Shown piece after piece: positions 26,060 through 34,888 of a DNA stretch of 64,000 bases. This stretch comes from Oscillospiraceae bacterium (GTDB taxonomy: Bacteria; Bacillota; Clostridia; Oscillospirales; Oscillospiraceae): NCBI GenBank assembly GCA_017624715.1, contig JAGAMN010000067.1, positions 26,637 to 90,636 on the forward strand, written 5' to 3'. The notes under the pieces were generated by a model. It worked only from the letters and a program-made list of their open reading frames with translations, searched no databases and was not told the DNA's origin. Made by a program: the position numbers and the translations under genes. How positions within the stretch are numbered: the first letter of the stretch is position 1; the number at the start of each line of letters is the position of its first letter.

Positions 26060-28429
26060 TCAATCGAACTTCAGGAACAGCTCCAGAATGCGTCTTGCGC
26101 AGGTTTCCAGATGACCCCGCTGGATCCGGCCGGTGGCCAGCGCTTCACGGAGGACTTCCGGTTCGCCGTTAGGCATGCGAATGTCATTGCCGGAAAGGAC
26201 GCACCATGCCTGATCGCAGGGCGTACCCCAGTCGGTGATCTCAATGCCTTCGAAGCCCCACTCATCACGGAGGATGCCCTGCAGCTGCTCATAGCTGGTG
26301 CAGCAGCGGCGGGCATTGATCAGGTTGTAGCTGCTCATGACGGTCCAGGGCTGGGCTTCCTTCACACAAATCTCAAAGCCCCGCAGATAGATTTCCCGCA
26401 GTGCCCGTTCGGAGACGCGGCTGTCACTATACTTGCGGTTGACTTCCTTGTTGTTGCAGGCAAAGTGCTTGGCAGAAGCGGCCACATGCTCACTCTGAAT
26501 GCCATTTACCTTGGCAGCGGCAAATTTGCCGGAGAGCAGGGGGTCTTCGCTTAAGTATTCGAAGTTTCGGCCGCACAGGGGGTTGCGGTGGATGTTCAGC
26601 GCCGGGGTCAGCCAAACGGCAAGGCCGTTTTCCTTACATTCGACAGCACCGGCTTTGCCGATCTCATAGGCAAGCTGGGGATCCCATGTGCAGGTAACCA
26701 AAGTGGCGCAGGGCCAGTTGGTAGTGGGGATACCCACCTGCGGCTTCAACCGGACACCGGCAGGGCCGTCGGCGGTCATAAAGGCAGGAATGCCCAGACG
26801 GCGGATGTCGCCGAAGCCTTCTGTATTGGAGACACCGCGCATGGCAACGCCGCTCATTAGATGAATCAGCTCTTTGTCGGTCATCTGTGCCATGAATTCG
26901 TCCAGCGAAATACGGCCTTCCGCCACATCAATGAACTGCACCGGCTTGGGGGTGTCGGGCGCCTTGGCGGTGTTGGGGGTGCAGGGGACTTCGTACTGTG
27001 CAATGGGGAAGCTGGGAAGTCTCTCGAAGCTGCCGTCGGCCAGCAGCCGCTTTTCCAGCTGATTGGGAGCGCACTTTTGGGTCAGCTGCTTGGTGACCAC
27101 AAACTTTTCCGCTACGGTGTAGCGCCAGGCAGCTTCCTTCAGATCCCGGCAGTTATTGCCAGCGAAGAAGCGGTAATCACCCTGCTCCAGCACATAAGCA
27201 GACATCTGCAGCTTGCCCAGATCGTCGTAGCTTGCCATATCGGCGATGGAGAAGGAAAGGACCATGTCTTCCTGCTCACCGGGAGCCAGGAGCTTGCTCT
27301 TCTGGAAGGTAACCAGGCTGATACTGCTCTTGCCCAAAACGCCCTGGGGTGCGCTGTAGTAGATCTGTACAACTTCCTTGCCAGGCAGAGTGCCGGTGTT
27401 CTTCACGGAAACAGCGATCTCGATATGATCTCCCGTTTGGGAAGCGACGGGAGTGGAAATTTCAAAGGTGGTGTAAGACAGGCCGTAGCCGAAGGGATAA
27501 TTAACCTTGTCCTTAGCACCGGGAATGGTTTCAAAATAGCGGTAACCCACATAGATATCTTCATAGTAGCAGACGTAGTCGTCGCTTTCATTGAAGGTAT
27601 CGGCACTGGGATAGTCGGCAAAGGTCTTGGCGAAGGTGTCAGTCAGCTTGCCGGAGGGGTTCACATCACCGCAGAGGATGTCTGCAATGGCCAGACCGCC
27701 TTCCATACCTGCCTGCCATGCCAGCAGGGCCGCATCGATCTTGGGATTATTTTTGATCCAGGAGACATCGATCATGCCGCCAATGTCCAGAACCACAACG
27801 CTGTGTTCAAATGCGGAAGTGACATCATCGACCAGCTTCTGCTCGGTATCGGTCAGGTAGAAATCGCCCTTTTCGCTGGAGCGATCCCAGCCCTCGCCGG
27901 AATAGCGGTGGATAGTGATGATAGCGATGTCGGAATTCTTTGCCGCGTCGGCGATGAGCTGTGCGGGCAGGTCGATCTCGGAGTAGAGAGCCTCTGCCTT
28001 GTTGCCGCTGGGAACATCGATCCAGGGATCTCGCTGGCTGTCCCCAAAGCCGTGGAGTATGGGCAGAGCGTAATCCAGATAATACTGGGTCACGGGTTCA
28101 TAGATGTTGATCCGGGGTGCTTTGCACAGGAAGCCGTCATAAATGTCCCGGACATATTCGGAGTAAACTTTGCCGCTGCCACCGCCGCCCTTGACATAGT
28201 CCAGCGTGCCGATACCAAACAGGGATACCGTGGCGCCGTTCTTTAGGGGCAAAACGCCGTTATTTTCCAGCAGCACCATGCCTTCCGTGGCCACCTTACG
28301 GGAAAGTGCAATATGCTCAGCGCAACCGGTGAGACGCTGGTTGTTTTTACCCATGGGCGTGGTCAGATTATAGGCGTATCTGGCCCACCTCTGGGGCTTC
28401 ACTTCTGTGCTGGGTCGCATAAGTTTCAT
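26060..28429 (-). CDS. GH3 family beta-glucosidase with permuted domain order
   Basis: 789 residues. The usual GH3 order is reversed: the C-terminal alpha/beta domain (VSLFGIGTLDYVKGGGGSGKV near 70-90) and a fibronectin III-like domain (about 320-400) come first, and the TIM-barrel catalytic domain (RLGIPAFMTADGPAGVRL, ASAKHFACNNKE) is at the end with nucleophile Asp733 in EITDWGT. This permuted form is known among clostridial and ruminal beta-glucosidases. No signal peptide, so it probably acts on imported beta-glucosides. Divergent from an AraC regulator through overlapping promoters. Confidence 0.93.
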   Translation of the reverse strand: MKLMRPSTEVKPQRWARYAYNLTTPMGKNNQRLTGCAEHIALSRKVATEGMVLLENNGVLPLKNGATVSLFGIGTLDYVKGGGGSGKVYSEYVRDIYDGFLCKAPRINIYEPVTQYYLDYALPILHGFGDSQRDPWIDVPSGNKAEALYSEIDLPAQLIADAAKNSDIAIITIHRYSGEGWDRSSEKGDFYLTDTEQKLVDDVTSAFEHSVVVLDIGGMIDVSWIKNNPKIDAALLAWQAGMEGGLAIADILCGDVNPSGKLTDTFAKTFADYPSADTFNESDDYVCYYEDIYVGYRYFETIPGAKDKVNYPFGYGLSYTTFEISTPVASQTGDHIEIAVSVKNTGTLPGKEVVQIYYSAPQGVLGKSSISLVTFQKSKLLAPGEQEDMVLSFSIADMASYDDLGKLQMSAYVLEQGDYRFFAGNNCRDLKEAAWRYTVAEKFVVTKQLTQKCAPNQLEKRLLADGSFERLPSFPIAQYEVPCTPNTAKAPDTPKPVQFIDVAEGRISLDEFMAQMTDKELIHLMSGVAMRGVSNTEGFGDIRRLGIPAFMTADGPAGVRLKPQVGIPTTNWPCATLVTCTWDPQLAYEIGKAGAVECKENGLAVWLTPALNIHRNPLCGRNFEYLSEDPLLSGKFAAAKVNGIQSEHVAASAKHFACNNKEVNRKYSDSRVSERALREIYLRGFEICVKEAQPWTVMSSYNLINARRCCTSYEQLQGILRDEWGFEGIEITDWGTPCDQAWCVLSGNDIRMPNGEPEVLREALATGRIQRGHLETCARRILELFLKFD

Positions 28430-28460
28430 GGGAGTACCTCCTTGTTGTTATACTTCATGA

Positions 28461-28489
28461 TTGCATTGTAAGACAAAATGTGTTATGAT
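28461..28489 (+). promoter_or_regulatory. Promoter of the AraC regulator
   Basis: TTGCAT (28461-28466), 17 bp, TATGAT (28484-28489). Faces and overlaps the GH3 promoter. Confidence 0.75.
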
Positions 28490-28493
28490 GCAA
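28465..28493 (-). promoter_or_regulatory. Promoter of the GH3 gene
   Basis: Minus strand TTGCAT (28488-28493), 17 bp, TACAAT (28465-28470). Shares nearly all its bases with the opposing AraC promoter. Confidence 0.75.
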
Positions 28494-28542
28494 GTAAATT
28501 ATACAGCATTTCCGGACAAAAAGTGCAAAGGAGAGGTGCTCT

Positions 28543-29325
28543 TTGGAAACAATATTCCGGCAGCTAAAGGCCAAGATCGAGTTTCATCATCGACACAGCA
28601 TAGATTTTCCTGCACATATCCACGAGGACATTGAGCTGATCTATGTCAAAAAAGGTGGTTGTACCGCCCTGTGTGACGGTAGAAAATACGCCTTGACAGA
28701 AAATACATTCTTCCTTGCGTTTCCGAACCAGGTGCATCATTATGCCGAGTGTGTGCCTGGGGAGTACTATGTGCTGATTATGAAACCCTCCCGGTTACTG
28801 GGCTATGCGGAGGTGTTTCTGGAGGGTGCGCCGGTGTCGGCGGTATATTGTCCGGAGGAAGGGGATAATACGGTGTATCTGCTGGAAACGGCCTATACGG
28901 AATATAAGCAGGACGGCTACAGCCGGGTGATCGGTGCTTACTTAACGGCGATATTCGGCAAGCTCTTGCGCCACTACCGCATCGAAAAAAGCGACATTCG
29001 GCAGGACACGGTGCTGCAGATCCTTAATTTTTGTGCCGGACATTACCGGGAAAATATTACAGTGGGAGACATTGCGGAGAATTTGCACATCAGCCGCAGC
29101 AGCGTATCCCATATCTTCAGCGCCCGGCTGGGCATTCATTTTTGCGATTATTTAAATGCCCTGCGGCTGTCAGATGCAGAGGAGCTGATCCGAAATGGAA
29201 ATTACACCATGACGGAGATCGCGGAAAAAGCCGGTTTCCCGACGATCCGCACCTTTAACCGGGCGTTTTTCAAGCAATACGGCATGGCACCCACCGATTA
29301 CCGAAAAGAAGTAATGTCTGTGTAA
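28543..29325 (+). CDS. AraC family transcriptional regulator
   Basis: 260 residues, TTG start after AAAGGAGAGG. N-terminal cupin-like sensor (HRHSIDFPAHIHEDIELIYVKKG, FPNQVHHYAE) and C-terminal double HTH (ITVGDIAENLHISRSSVSHIFSARLG; MTEIAEKAGFPTIRTFNRAFFKQYGMAPTDYRK). Most such proteins bind a sugar or related ligand and activate a neighbouring catabolic gene. Being divergent from the GH3 glucosidase, it is likely its regulator (inference from position). Confidence 0.92.
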   Translation: METIFRQLKAKIEFHHRHSIDFPAHIHEDIELIYVKKGGCTALCDGRKYALTENTFFLAFPNQVHHYAECVPGEYYVLIMKPSRLLGYAEVFLEGAPVSAVYCPEEGDNTVYLLETAYTEYKQDGYSRVIGAYLTAIFGKLLRHYRIEKSDIRQDTVLQILNFCAGHYRENITVGDIAENLHISRSSVSHIFSARLGIHFCDYLNALRLSDAEELIRNGNYTMTEIAEKAGFPTIRTFNRAFFKQYGMAPTDYRKEVMSV

Positions 29326-29330
29326 ATAAG

Positions 29331-29359
29331 AGAGCCGGCGGAATATCTGCCGGCTCTTG
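29331..29359 (+). terminator. Terminator-like hairpin after the AraC gene
   Basis: Perfect 9-bp GC-rich stem (29331-29339 with 29349-29357); weak T tail. Confidence 0.55.
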
Positions 29360-29924
29360 GTGTTGCTTCAGGATGGTTTCCTATGATAGCGCTATCCGTT
29401 CAGCAAATAAAAACGGGCTTATAAAAGTTTGGCAGTTTTTCACAAAGTTTTTTCGGTTTTCTTTCACACAAGGACGGGTGATAAAAACAGAAAACGCCGT
29501 TTTTGGAACTTTTCCGGCAAAAAGGACGAGAGAATTTTATTTTGGGATTGTTTCCGTAACACAGTTACGCGGCCGTTACGGCCTGTGGAAAAACGGGGGC
29601 AGTTATCCACAAAATTCCGGGGTCCAACTGGGAAATAACGGGAAATACCCGTTGCAGACATGGAGTTTTCCACATTATCCACAAGTTTTTCCACAGGGGA
29701 GGGAGCTTTTCAACAGACAGAGGCTATAAAATATAAGTTGACATAACGAATATCGACACGCTTCGACAAACTTCCCATTTTTTATGCCATGGTGCTTTTG
29801 CCAAAGAGAAAAAATTGGGGTAAAAATTGGGTCTTGACAGAGGTAAAAATGTACAGAAAAATCCAGATGCTGAAAAAATGGGGAAAAAAGTAACAGTTGA
29901 AACGAAAAAATTTTGAAAAAGGGA
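29360..29924. other. Gene-free, AT-rich region with DnaA-box cluster (origin candidate)
   Basis: About 565 bp without a credible ORF. It holds two perfect TTATCCACA boxes (29603-29611, 29675-29683), TTTTCCACA boxes at 29666-29674 and 29687-29695 on the plus strand and 29584-29592 on the minus strand, plus TTTTTCACA at 29436-29444. An inverted repeat AACGGG/CCCGTT (29637-29653) lies inside the cluster. The 230 bp to the right are strongly A+T rich. Highly expressed genes point away on both sides at least locally (rpsB-tsf and secA leftward, rpsT, gpmI and infC-rplT rightward). oriC, or a DnaA-titrating or regulatory site, fits; dnaA/dnaN are not in the window. Confidence 0.6.
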
Positions 29925-29953
29925 TTGATTTTATAGAAAAGTAGCGCTATAAT
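29925..29953 (+). promoter_or_regulatory. Promoter of rpsT
   Basis: TTGATT (29925-29930), 17 bp, TATAAT (29948-29953). Confidence 0.85.
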
Positions 29954-29997
29954 GCATATCTGTATGAAAAACTTTTGGAAACAGGAGGTGTAACGAA

Positions 29998-30261
29998 ATG
30001 CCCAACATTAAGTCCTCTAAGAAGGATGTCATTTCTTCCAAGATTGCTTACGAGAAGAACAAGGCTAACAAGTCTGAGCTGAAGACCAACCTGAAGAAGT
30101 TTGACGCTGCTCTGGAAAATGGCGACAAGGCCGCTGCCGAGGTTGCTTACAAGGCTGCCATCAAGGCTGTCGACCAGGCTGTGATCAAGGGTCTGCTGCA
30201 CAAGAACAACGCTGCCCGCAAGAAGAGCAGCATGACTCTGAAGCTGAACAAGCTGGCCTGA
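29998..30261 (+). CDS. rpsT: 30S ribosomal protein S20
   Basis: 87-residue, Lys/Ala-rich helical 16S-binding protein with the family start MPNIKSSKKDV and the C-terminal KGLLHKNNAARKKS motif. ATG follows AGGAGGTG. Monocistronic with its own consensus promoter and terminator; lies immediately right of the DnaA-box region. Confidence 0.97.
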   Translation: MPNIKSSKKDVISSKIAYEKNKANKSELKTNLKKFDAALENGDKAAAEVAYKAAIKAVDQAVIKGLLHKNNAARKKSSMTLKLNKLA

Positions 30262-30276
30262 TTTCTCTGAAAATAT

Positions 30277-30309
30277 CTCCTTCCGAGCTTGGCTTGGAGG
30301 GAGTTTTTT
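30277..30309 (+). terminator. Intrinsic terminator of rpsT
   Basis: 8-bp stem (30277-30284 with 30296-30303) with an 11-base loop, then six T. Confidence 0.88.
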
Positions 30310-30402
30310 CATTTCTGGCGGCGGATCTTTTTCCGCATCTGTGCAGAACGCAGACCTTGAAATACAGATGGTATGTCGGCGGTCTGCAGATTTATAAAAA
30401 AA

Positions 30403-30424
30403 GGACCGTCGAGGACGCCGGTCC
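30403..30424. repeat. Short palindromic repeat, family D copy 1
   Basis: GGACCG...CGGTCC hairpin followed by CTACA; a near-identical hairpin is at 40378-40399. Confidence 0.5.
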
Positions 30425-30455
30425 CTACATGTGCGGGATATGATCAAGATGTGGT

Positions 30456-30483
30456 TTGAAATTCCCTGAATATATGCTATACT
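30456..30483 (+). promoter_or_regulatory. Promoter of recG
   Basis: TTGAAA (30456-30461), 16 bp, TATACT (30478-30483). Confidence 0.75.
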
Positions 30484-30504
30484 ATATAAAAAGGAGGCGA
30501 GACC

Positions 30505-32553
30505 ATGGCCAGGCTGTCAGATCCCATTACCATATTAAAAGGTGTGGGCCCCACCAAGGCGAAGCAATTTGCCAATTTGAATATTTTCACCCTGGGTGAT
30601 CTGATCTGCCATTTCCCCAGAGGCTATGAGGATCGCACGGGGTTGCGCACCATCGCTCAGCTGGAGGTGGATGTGCCGGCCTGCTTCAAGGCCATGGTTA
30701 TGAACACCCCCCGTACCAACCATATCCGCAAGGGTTTGGATCTGACCAAGGTCCAGATCGCGGACCACACCGCACGGCTGACGGTGACCTTTTTCAACAA
30801 TCGCTTTGCCGCGGAGCAGCTGCAATACGGAAAGGAGTACATTTTCTACGGTGCGCTTTCCGGTGATTTTGTAGGGTACAGCATGACCAATCCGGTGTTT
30901 GAAGCCTTGGATTCCCAGCCGGTGACCACCCGGCGGGTGCTGCCGATTTATCCGCTGACTGCAGGACTGACCAATGCGGCAATGCTCAAGGCAGTGCGGC
31001 AGGCGCTGGCCATTTGCGATGTGCCGCCGGAGATATTGCCGGAATCCGTGCGGCAGACCTATGGTATTTTGCCGGCGGAGCGGGCCTACTATGCCATCCA
31101 CGAGCCCAGTTCTATGGCAGAAGCGGAGATGGCGAAAAAACGGCTGATCTTTGAAGAGTTTTTCGTATTCTCCGCAGGCCTGGCACTGATGCGTGCCAGC
31201 CGGGCGAAGAAATTTGCAGAACCCTATACCAACACCAATCTGCAGCCATTTCTGGGAAGGTTGCCATTCCAACTGACCGGAGCCCAGCGCCGGGCGGTGG
31301 AGGACATTCTTGCGGATCTGACTGCCGGCGCGCCTATGAATCGCTTGGTTCAGGGTGATGTGGGCAGCGGCAAGACCATGATCGCCGCCGCGGCAGCCTA
31401 CTGTGCTGTCAGTAACGGCAAGCAGGCTGCGCTGATGGCGCCGACAGAAATCTTGGCAGAGCAGCATTATGCGTCCTTAAATAAGCTGTTTGCACCCCTG
31501 GGCATCCGCACGGCGCTGCTGACCGGTTCTATGACCCCCAAGCAAAAGCGGGAAGTCCGGGATGCGCTGGCGGCAGGTGAAGTGGATTTTGCGGTGGGTA
31601 CCCATGCCCTGCTTTCCGACAGCACGGAATTTGCCGATTTGGGGCTGGTGATCACGGATGAGCAGCATCGGTTCGGTGTTGCCCAACGCTCCCGGCTCAG
31701 CGCCAAGGGCGCAGACCCCCATCTGCTGGTCATGTCCGCAACCCCCATACCCCGGACGTTAGCTCTGCTGATGTATGGCGATCTGGAAGTTTCTATTATT
31801 AATGAATTACCCCCCGGCAGAGAGCCGGTGGATACATTCCTGGTGGGTGAGTCCTACCGCCCCCGGATCAATGCCTTTATCCGCAAACAGGTAGCAGAAG
31901 GCCATCAATGCTTTGTGGTCTGCCCCATGGTGGAGGAAAACGAGGATTTGGGTGTCAAATCTGCAACGCTGTGGGCGGAAACGCTGCAGAAAACCGTATT
32001 TCCGGATTTGAAGATCGCTCTGATCCACGGACAGATGAAAGCGGCGGAAAAGGAGGAAGCGATGGCTTCCTTTGCACGGAGAGAAGCGGATGTGCTGGTA
32101 GCCACCACGGTGATTGAGGTTGGTGTGGATGTACCCAATGCCACCCTGATGGTCATTGAGGATGCGGATCGGTTTGGCCTTTCCCAGCTCCATCAGCTTC
32201 GTGGTCGTGTGGGCAGAGGTGGGAGTAAGAGCTACTGTATTCTGACTTCCCAAAACCGCAACCCCGACACAATGCAGCGGCTGAAGGCGCTGTGCAAGAC
32301 CACCGACGGTTTCAGGATCGCGGAAGAAGATCTGAAAATGCGTGGCCCCGGCGACTTCTTCGGCTCCCGGCAATCGGGCCTGCCGGCCTTCCGGGTGGCC
32401 AATCTTTCCATGGATCTGCAGACCCTGAAGGATGCCCAGGCGGCATCTGCCCGGTGGATCGACACCGAGGGCACGGCAGACACCCCGGAAGGACGGGCGC
32501 TCCGTGACCGGATCGGTGTTCTGTTTGACAGAGCAGAAGGAACGATGAATTAA
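30505..32553 (+). CDS. recG: ATP-dependent DNA helicase RecG
   Basis: Branched-DNA translocase that reverses stalled forks and processes recombination intermediates. 682 residues: N-terminal wedge/OB fold (about 60-160), Walker A GDVGSGKT near 284-291, DEQH box in TDEQHRFG, helicase motif VIEVGVDVPNAT and the C-terminal TRG-like segment (GRVGRGG, RGPGDFFGSRQSG). ATG follows AGGAGG. Monocistronic. Confidence 0.97.
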   Translation: MARLSDPITILKGVGPTKAKQFANLNIFTLGDLICHFPRGYEDRTGLRTIAQLEVDVPACFKAMVMNTPRTNHIRKGLDLTKVQIADHTARLTVTFFNNRFAAEQLQYGKEYIFYGALSGDFVGYSMTNPVFEALDSQPVTTRRVLPIYPLTAGLTNAAMLKAVRQALAICDVPPEILPESVRQTYGILPAERAYYAIHEPSSMAEAEMAKKRLIFEEFFVFSAGLALMRASRAKKFAEPYTNTNLQPFLGRLPFQLTGAQRRAVEDILADLTAGAPMNRLVQGDVGSGKTMIAAAAAYCAVSNGKQAALMAPTEILAEQHYASLNKLFAPLGIRTALLTGSMTPKQKREVRDALAAGEVDFAVGTHALLSDSTEFADLGLVITDEQHRFGVAQRSRLSAKGADPHLLVMSATPIPRTLALLMYGDLEVSIINELPPGREPVDTFLVGESYRPRINAFIRKQVAEGHQCFVVCPMVEENEDLGVKSATLWAETLQKTVFPDLKIALIHGQMKAAEKEEAMASFARREADVLVATTVIEVGVDVPNATLMVIEDADRFGLSQLHQLRGRVGRGGSKSYCILTSQNRNPDTMQRLKALCKTTDGFRIAEEDLKMRGPGDFFGSRQSGLPAFRVANLSMDLQTLKDAQAASARWIDTEGTADTPEGRALRDRIGVLFDRAEGTMN

Positions 32554-32563
32554 ATGAAATAAT

Positions 32564-32719
32564 CTTGGCCCCCTCTCTGAGGGGGCTGTCAGCCGAACAG
32601 GCTGACTGGGGGAGTTTATACACTCCCTCCGAGCCGCCGTGCGGCGAGCCACCAGTCTGTTGTGATCGCTGCCGCGATACTTTTAGATTCGCTTGGCTAC
32701 CCTCAAAGAGGGAGGCAAG
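32564..32719. repeat. MITE-like intergenic repeat, family A copy 2
   Basis: 156 bp with 13-bp imperfect terminal inverted repeats (32564-32576 and 32707-32719) and internal hairpins; the right half matches the copy at 1862-2071. The stretch from recG to gpmI (about 375 bp) otherwise holds only a terminator and a promoter. Confidence 0.7.
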
Positions 32720-32768
32720 GCCTAGAAAATACAGTAAAAAAAGTAACACTACTTAATATTTCCTTAAT

Positions 32769-32816
32769 AACCTCCGGGAGTATTGTGCAAAATAGCACGA
32801 TGACCGGAGGTTTTTT
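32769..32816 (+). terminator. Intrinsic terminator between recG and gpmI
   Basis: 9-bp outer stem (32769-32777 with 32804-32812) enclosing a second small hairpin, then six T. Confidence 0.85.
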
Positions 32817-32845
32817 GTTTAAATCGGGAAAAAATGAAAAATTGC

Positions 32846-32874
32846 TTGTAACTTTCAGCGAAATGTTGTAAAAT
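32846..32874 (+). promoter_or_regulatory. Promoter of gpmI
   Basis: TTGTAA (32846-32851), 17 bp, TAAAAT (32869-32874). Confidence 0.75.
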
Positions 32875-32929
32875 AGTACAACTGGTAATATGCCAATTCA
32901 TCGACATCGTCGATTTTCGGAGGTATTTT

Positions 32930-34492
32930 ATGGAAAAACCGATTGTATTAGTTATCATGGACGGCGTGGGCAAGGGCGACGGCGGCAGCGGAGATGCTGT
33001 TGTGGTTGCAAAGACCCCCACCCTGGATCATCTGCTGGCAACTTGCCCCCATACTTATCTGAAGGCTCACGGCACCGCCGTCGGTCTTCCTTCCGATGAG
33101 GATATGGGCAACTCCGAAGTAGGCCACAATGCCCTGGGCTGCGGTCAGGTCTACTCCCAGGGCGCCAAGCTGGTAGGCGAGTCCATTGAAAACGGTACTT
33201 TGTACGCATCCGCTACCTGGAAGAATCTGGTTGCCAATGCGGTTTCCGGCAAGGCTATGCACTTCCTGGGCCTGCTGTCTGATGGCAATGTGCACTCCAA
33301 CATCGCACACCTGATCGCTTTGCTGAAGCAGGCCAAGGCTGAGGGCGTGAAGAAGGCTTACTGCCACATCCTGCTGGATGGCCGCGATGTGCCTGCCACC
33401 TCTGCTCTGGAGTATGTGGGTCAGCTGGAGGATGTGCTGAAAGAACTGAACACCGAGGGCTGCGACTACGCCATTGCTTCCGGCGGCGGCCGTATGCAGG
33501 TGACGATGGACCGCTACGAAGCCAACTGGGGCATGGTGGAAGCCGGCTGGCGCACCCATGTTCAGGGCCTGGGCAGAATGTTTGTATCTGCTGCTGAGGC
33601 TATCGAGACCTACCGTGCCGAAACCGGCTGCATCGATCAGGATCTGCCTGCTTTTGTCATCGGCAGAAACGGAGAGCCCGTTGCCAAGATCGCAAACGGC
33701 GACAGTGTGATCCTGTTTAACTTCCGCGGCGACCGGGCTCAGGAAATTTCTCTGGCTTTCGACCGCAAAGACTTTGATAAGTTTGACCGTGGCGACTACA
33801 CCGGTGTGAAGTTTGCCGGTATGCTCCAGTACGACGGCGACCTGAACATCCCCGAGAATTATCTGGTTCAGCCTCCCGTCATCAAGAACACCCTGACCGA
33901 GGTTCTGTGCCAGGCCGGCATCCATGAGTATGCCGTGTCCGAGACCCAGAAGTACGGCCATGTGACCTATTTCTGGAACGGCAACCGCTCCGGTAAAGTT
34001 TGCGAGGAGCTGGAGGTCTACGAGGAGATTCCTTCCGATGTAATTCCCTTCGAGCAGGCACCTGCCATGAAGTCCAAAGAGATCACCGAGAAGATGGTGG
34101 AGGCTATGGCTTCCGGTAAGTTCCAGTTCCTGCGCTGCAACTACCCCAACGGTGACATGGTCGGCCACACCGGCGTTATGGACGCGGTGGTTTACGCCAT
34201 GGAGTGTGTGGATAACGGTCTGAAGGCCATTATCGAGGCTGCTGACAAGTACGGCTACACTGTGCTGATCACCGCCGACCACGGCAATGCCGACCAGATG
34301 ACCGAGACCAAGAAGGGCAAGACTTCCGTCCGCACCGCCCACTCTCTGAATCCCGTTCCTTTTATTATTTATGATAAGGATCACGATTGGAACATTCTCG
34401 AAGGCAATTACGGTCTGGCCAATGTGGCACCCACTGTGGTGCAGATGATGGGTCTGACCGCCCCCGATTGCTGGGAAGCCAGCATGGTTTGA
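32930..34492 (+). CDS. gpmI: 2,3-bisphosphoglycerate-independent phosphoglycerate mutase
   Basis: Manganese-dependent interconversion of 3- and 2-phosphoglycerate. 520 residues. Alkaline-phosphatase-type metal sites: Asp11 (IMDGVG), Ser62 phospho-acceptor in MGNSEVGH, DGRDVPA near 150, FRGDRAQE near 265, and the late ITADHGNADQM. Start ATG after GGAGG. It is not grouped with gap-pgk-tpi as in many Firmicutes; an Asp23 gene follows after 19 bases. Confidence 0.97.
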   Translation: MEKPIVLVIMDGVGKGDGGSGDAVVVAKTPTLDHLLATCPHTYLKAHGTAVGLPSDEDMGNSEVGHNALGCGQVYSQGAKLVGESIENGTLYASATWKNLVANAVSGKAMHFLGLLSDGNVHSNIAHLIALLKQAKAEGVKKAYCHILLDGRDVPATSALEYVGQLEDVLKELNTEGCDYAIASGGGRMQVTMDRYEANWGMVEAGWRTHVQGLGRMFVSAAEAIETYRAETGCIDQDLPAFVIGRNGEPVAKIANGDSVILFNFRGDRAQEISLAFDRKDFDKFDRGDYTGVKFAGMLQYDGDLNIPENYLVQPPVIKNTLTEVLCQAGIHEYAVSETQKYGHVTYFWNGNRSGKVCEELEVYEEIPSDVIPFEQAPAMKSKEITEKMVEAMASGKFQFLRCNYPNGDMVGHTGVMDAVVYAMECVDNGLKAIIEAADKYGYTVLITADHGNADQMTETKKGKTSVRTAHSLNPVPFIIYDKDHDWNILEGNYGLANVAPTVVQMMGLTAPDCWEASMV

Positions 34493-34511
34493 TTTTTAGG
34501 AGGTACTGATT

Positions 34512-34865
34512 ATGGTTCGTCAGAAGAACGAAAACGGCAGCGTGAATGTCAGCACCAGCGTGTACACCGACATTGCCGGCACCGCCGCATCCAACTGCTT
34601 CGGTGTTAAAGGCATGGCCGCCCGGTCTGTGACCGACGGTGTGTATCACCTGCTGCGCAAGGAATCCATGTCCAAGGGCGTCCGTGTGGAGTTCCATGAG
34701 GACGACAGCATTTCCATTGATCTGCACATCATTGTGGACAACGGTGTAAATTTGACTGCTGTGGGCAATTCCATTATTTCCGAGGTTCGCTATGTGGTTA
34801 ACAAGTGCACCGACACCGAAGTTCGTGCAGTCAATGTGTTCATCGATTCCATGATGAACGGCTAA
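34512..34865 (+). CDS. Asp23/Gls24 family protein
   Basis: 117 residues of the Asp23/DUF322 fold (SVNVSTSVYTDIAGTAASNCFGVKGMA, VDNGVNLTAVGNSIISEVRYVVNKCTDTEVRAVNVFI). Members are small soluble proteins implicated in envelope stress or alkaline response. In B. subtilis the homolog YloU sits directly before YloV/FakA, the same pair seen here (23 bases apart). Located downstream of gpmI, possibly cotranscribed. Confidence 0.9.
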   Translation: MVRQKNENGSVNVSTSVYTDIAGTAASNCFGVKGMAARSVTDGVYHLLRKESMSKGVRVEFHEDDSISIDLHIIVDNGVNLTAVGNSIISEVRYVVNKCTDTEVRAVNVFIDSMMNG

Positions 34866-34888
34866 GGGAAATTGGGAGGTAACATCAA

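Noticed and set aside
32948-34384. A 478-codon open frame opposite gpmI
   Set aside because: Shadow of gpmI in the opposite strand; composition shows no protein-like pattern.
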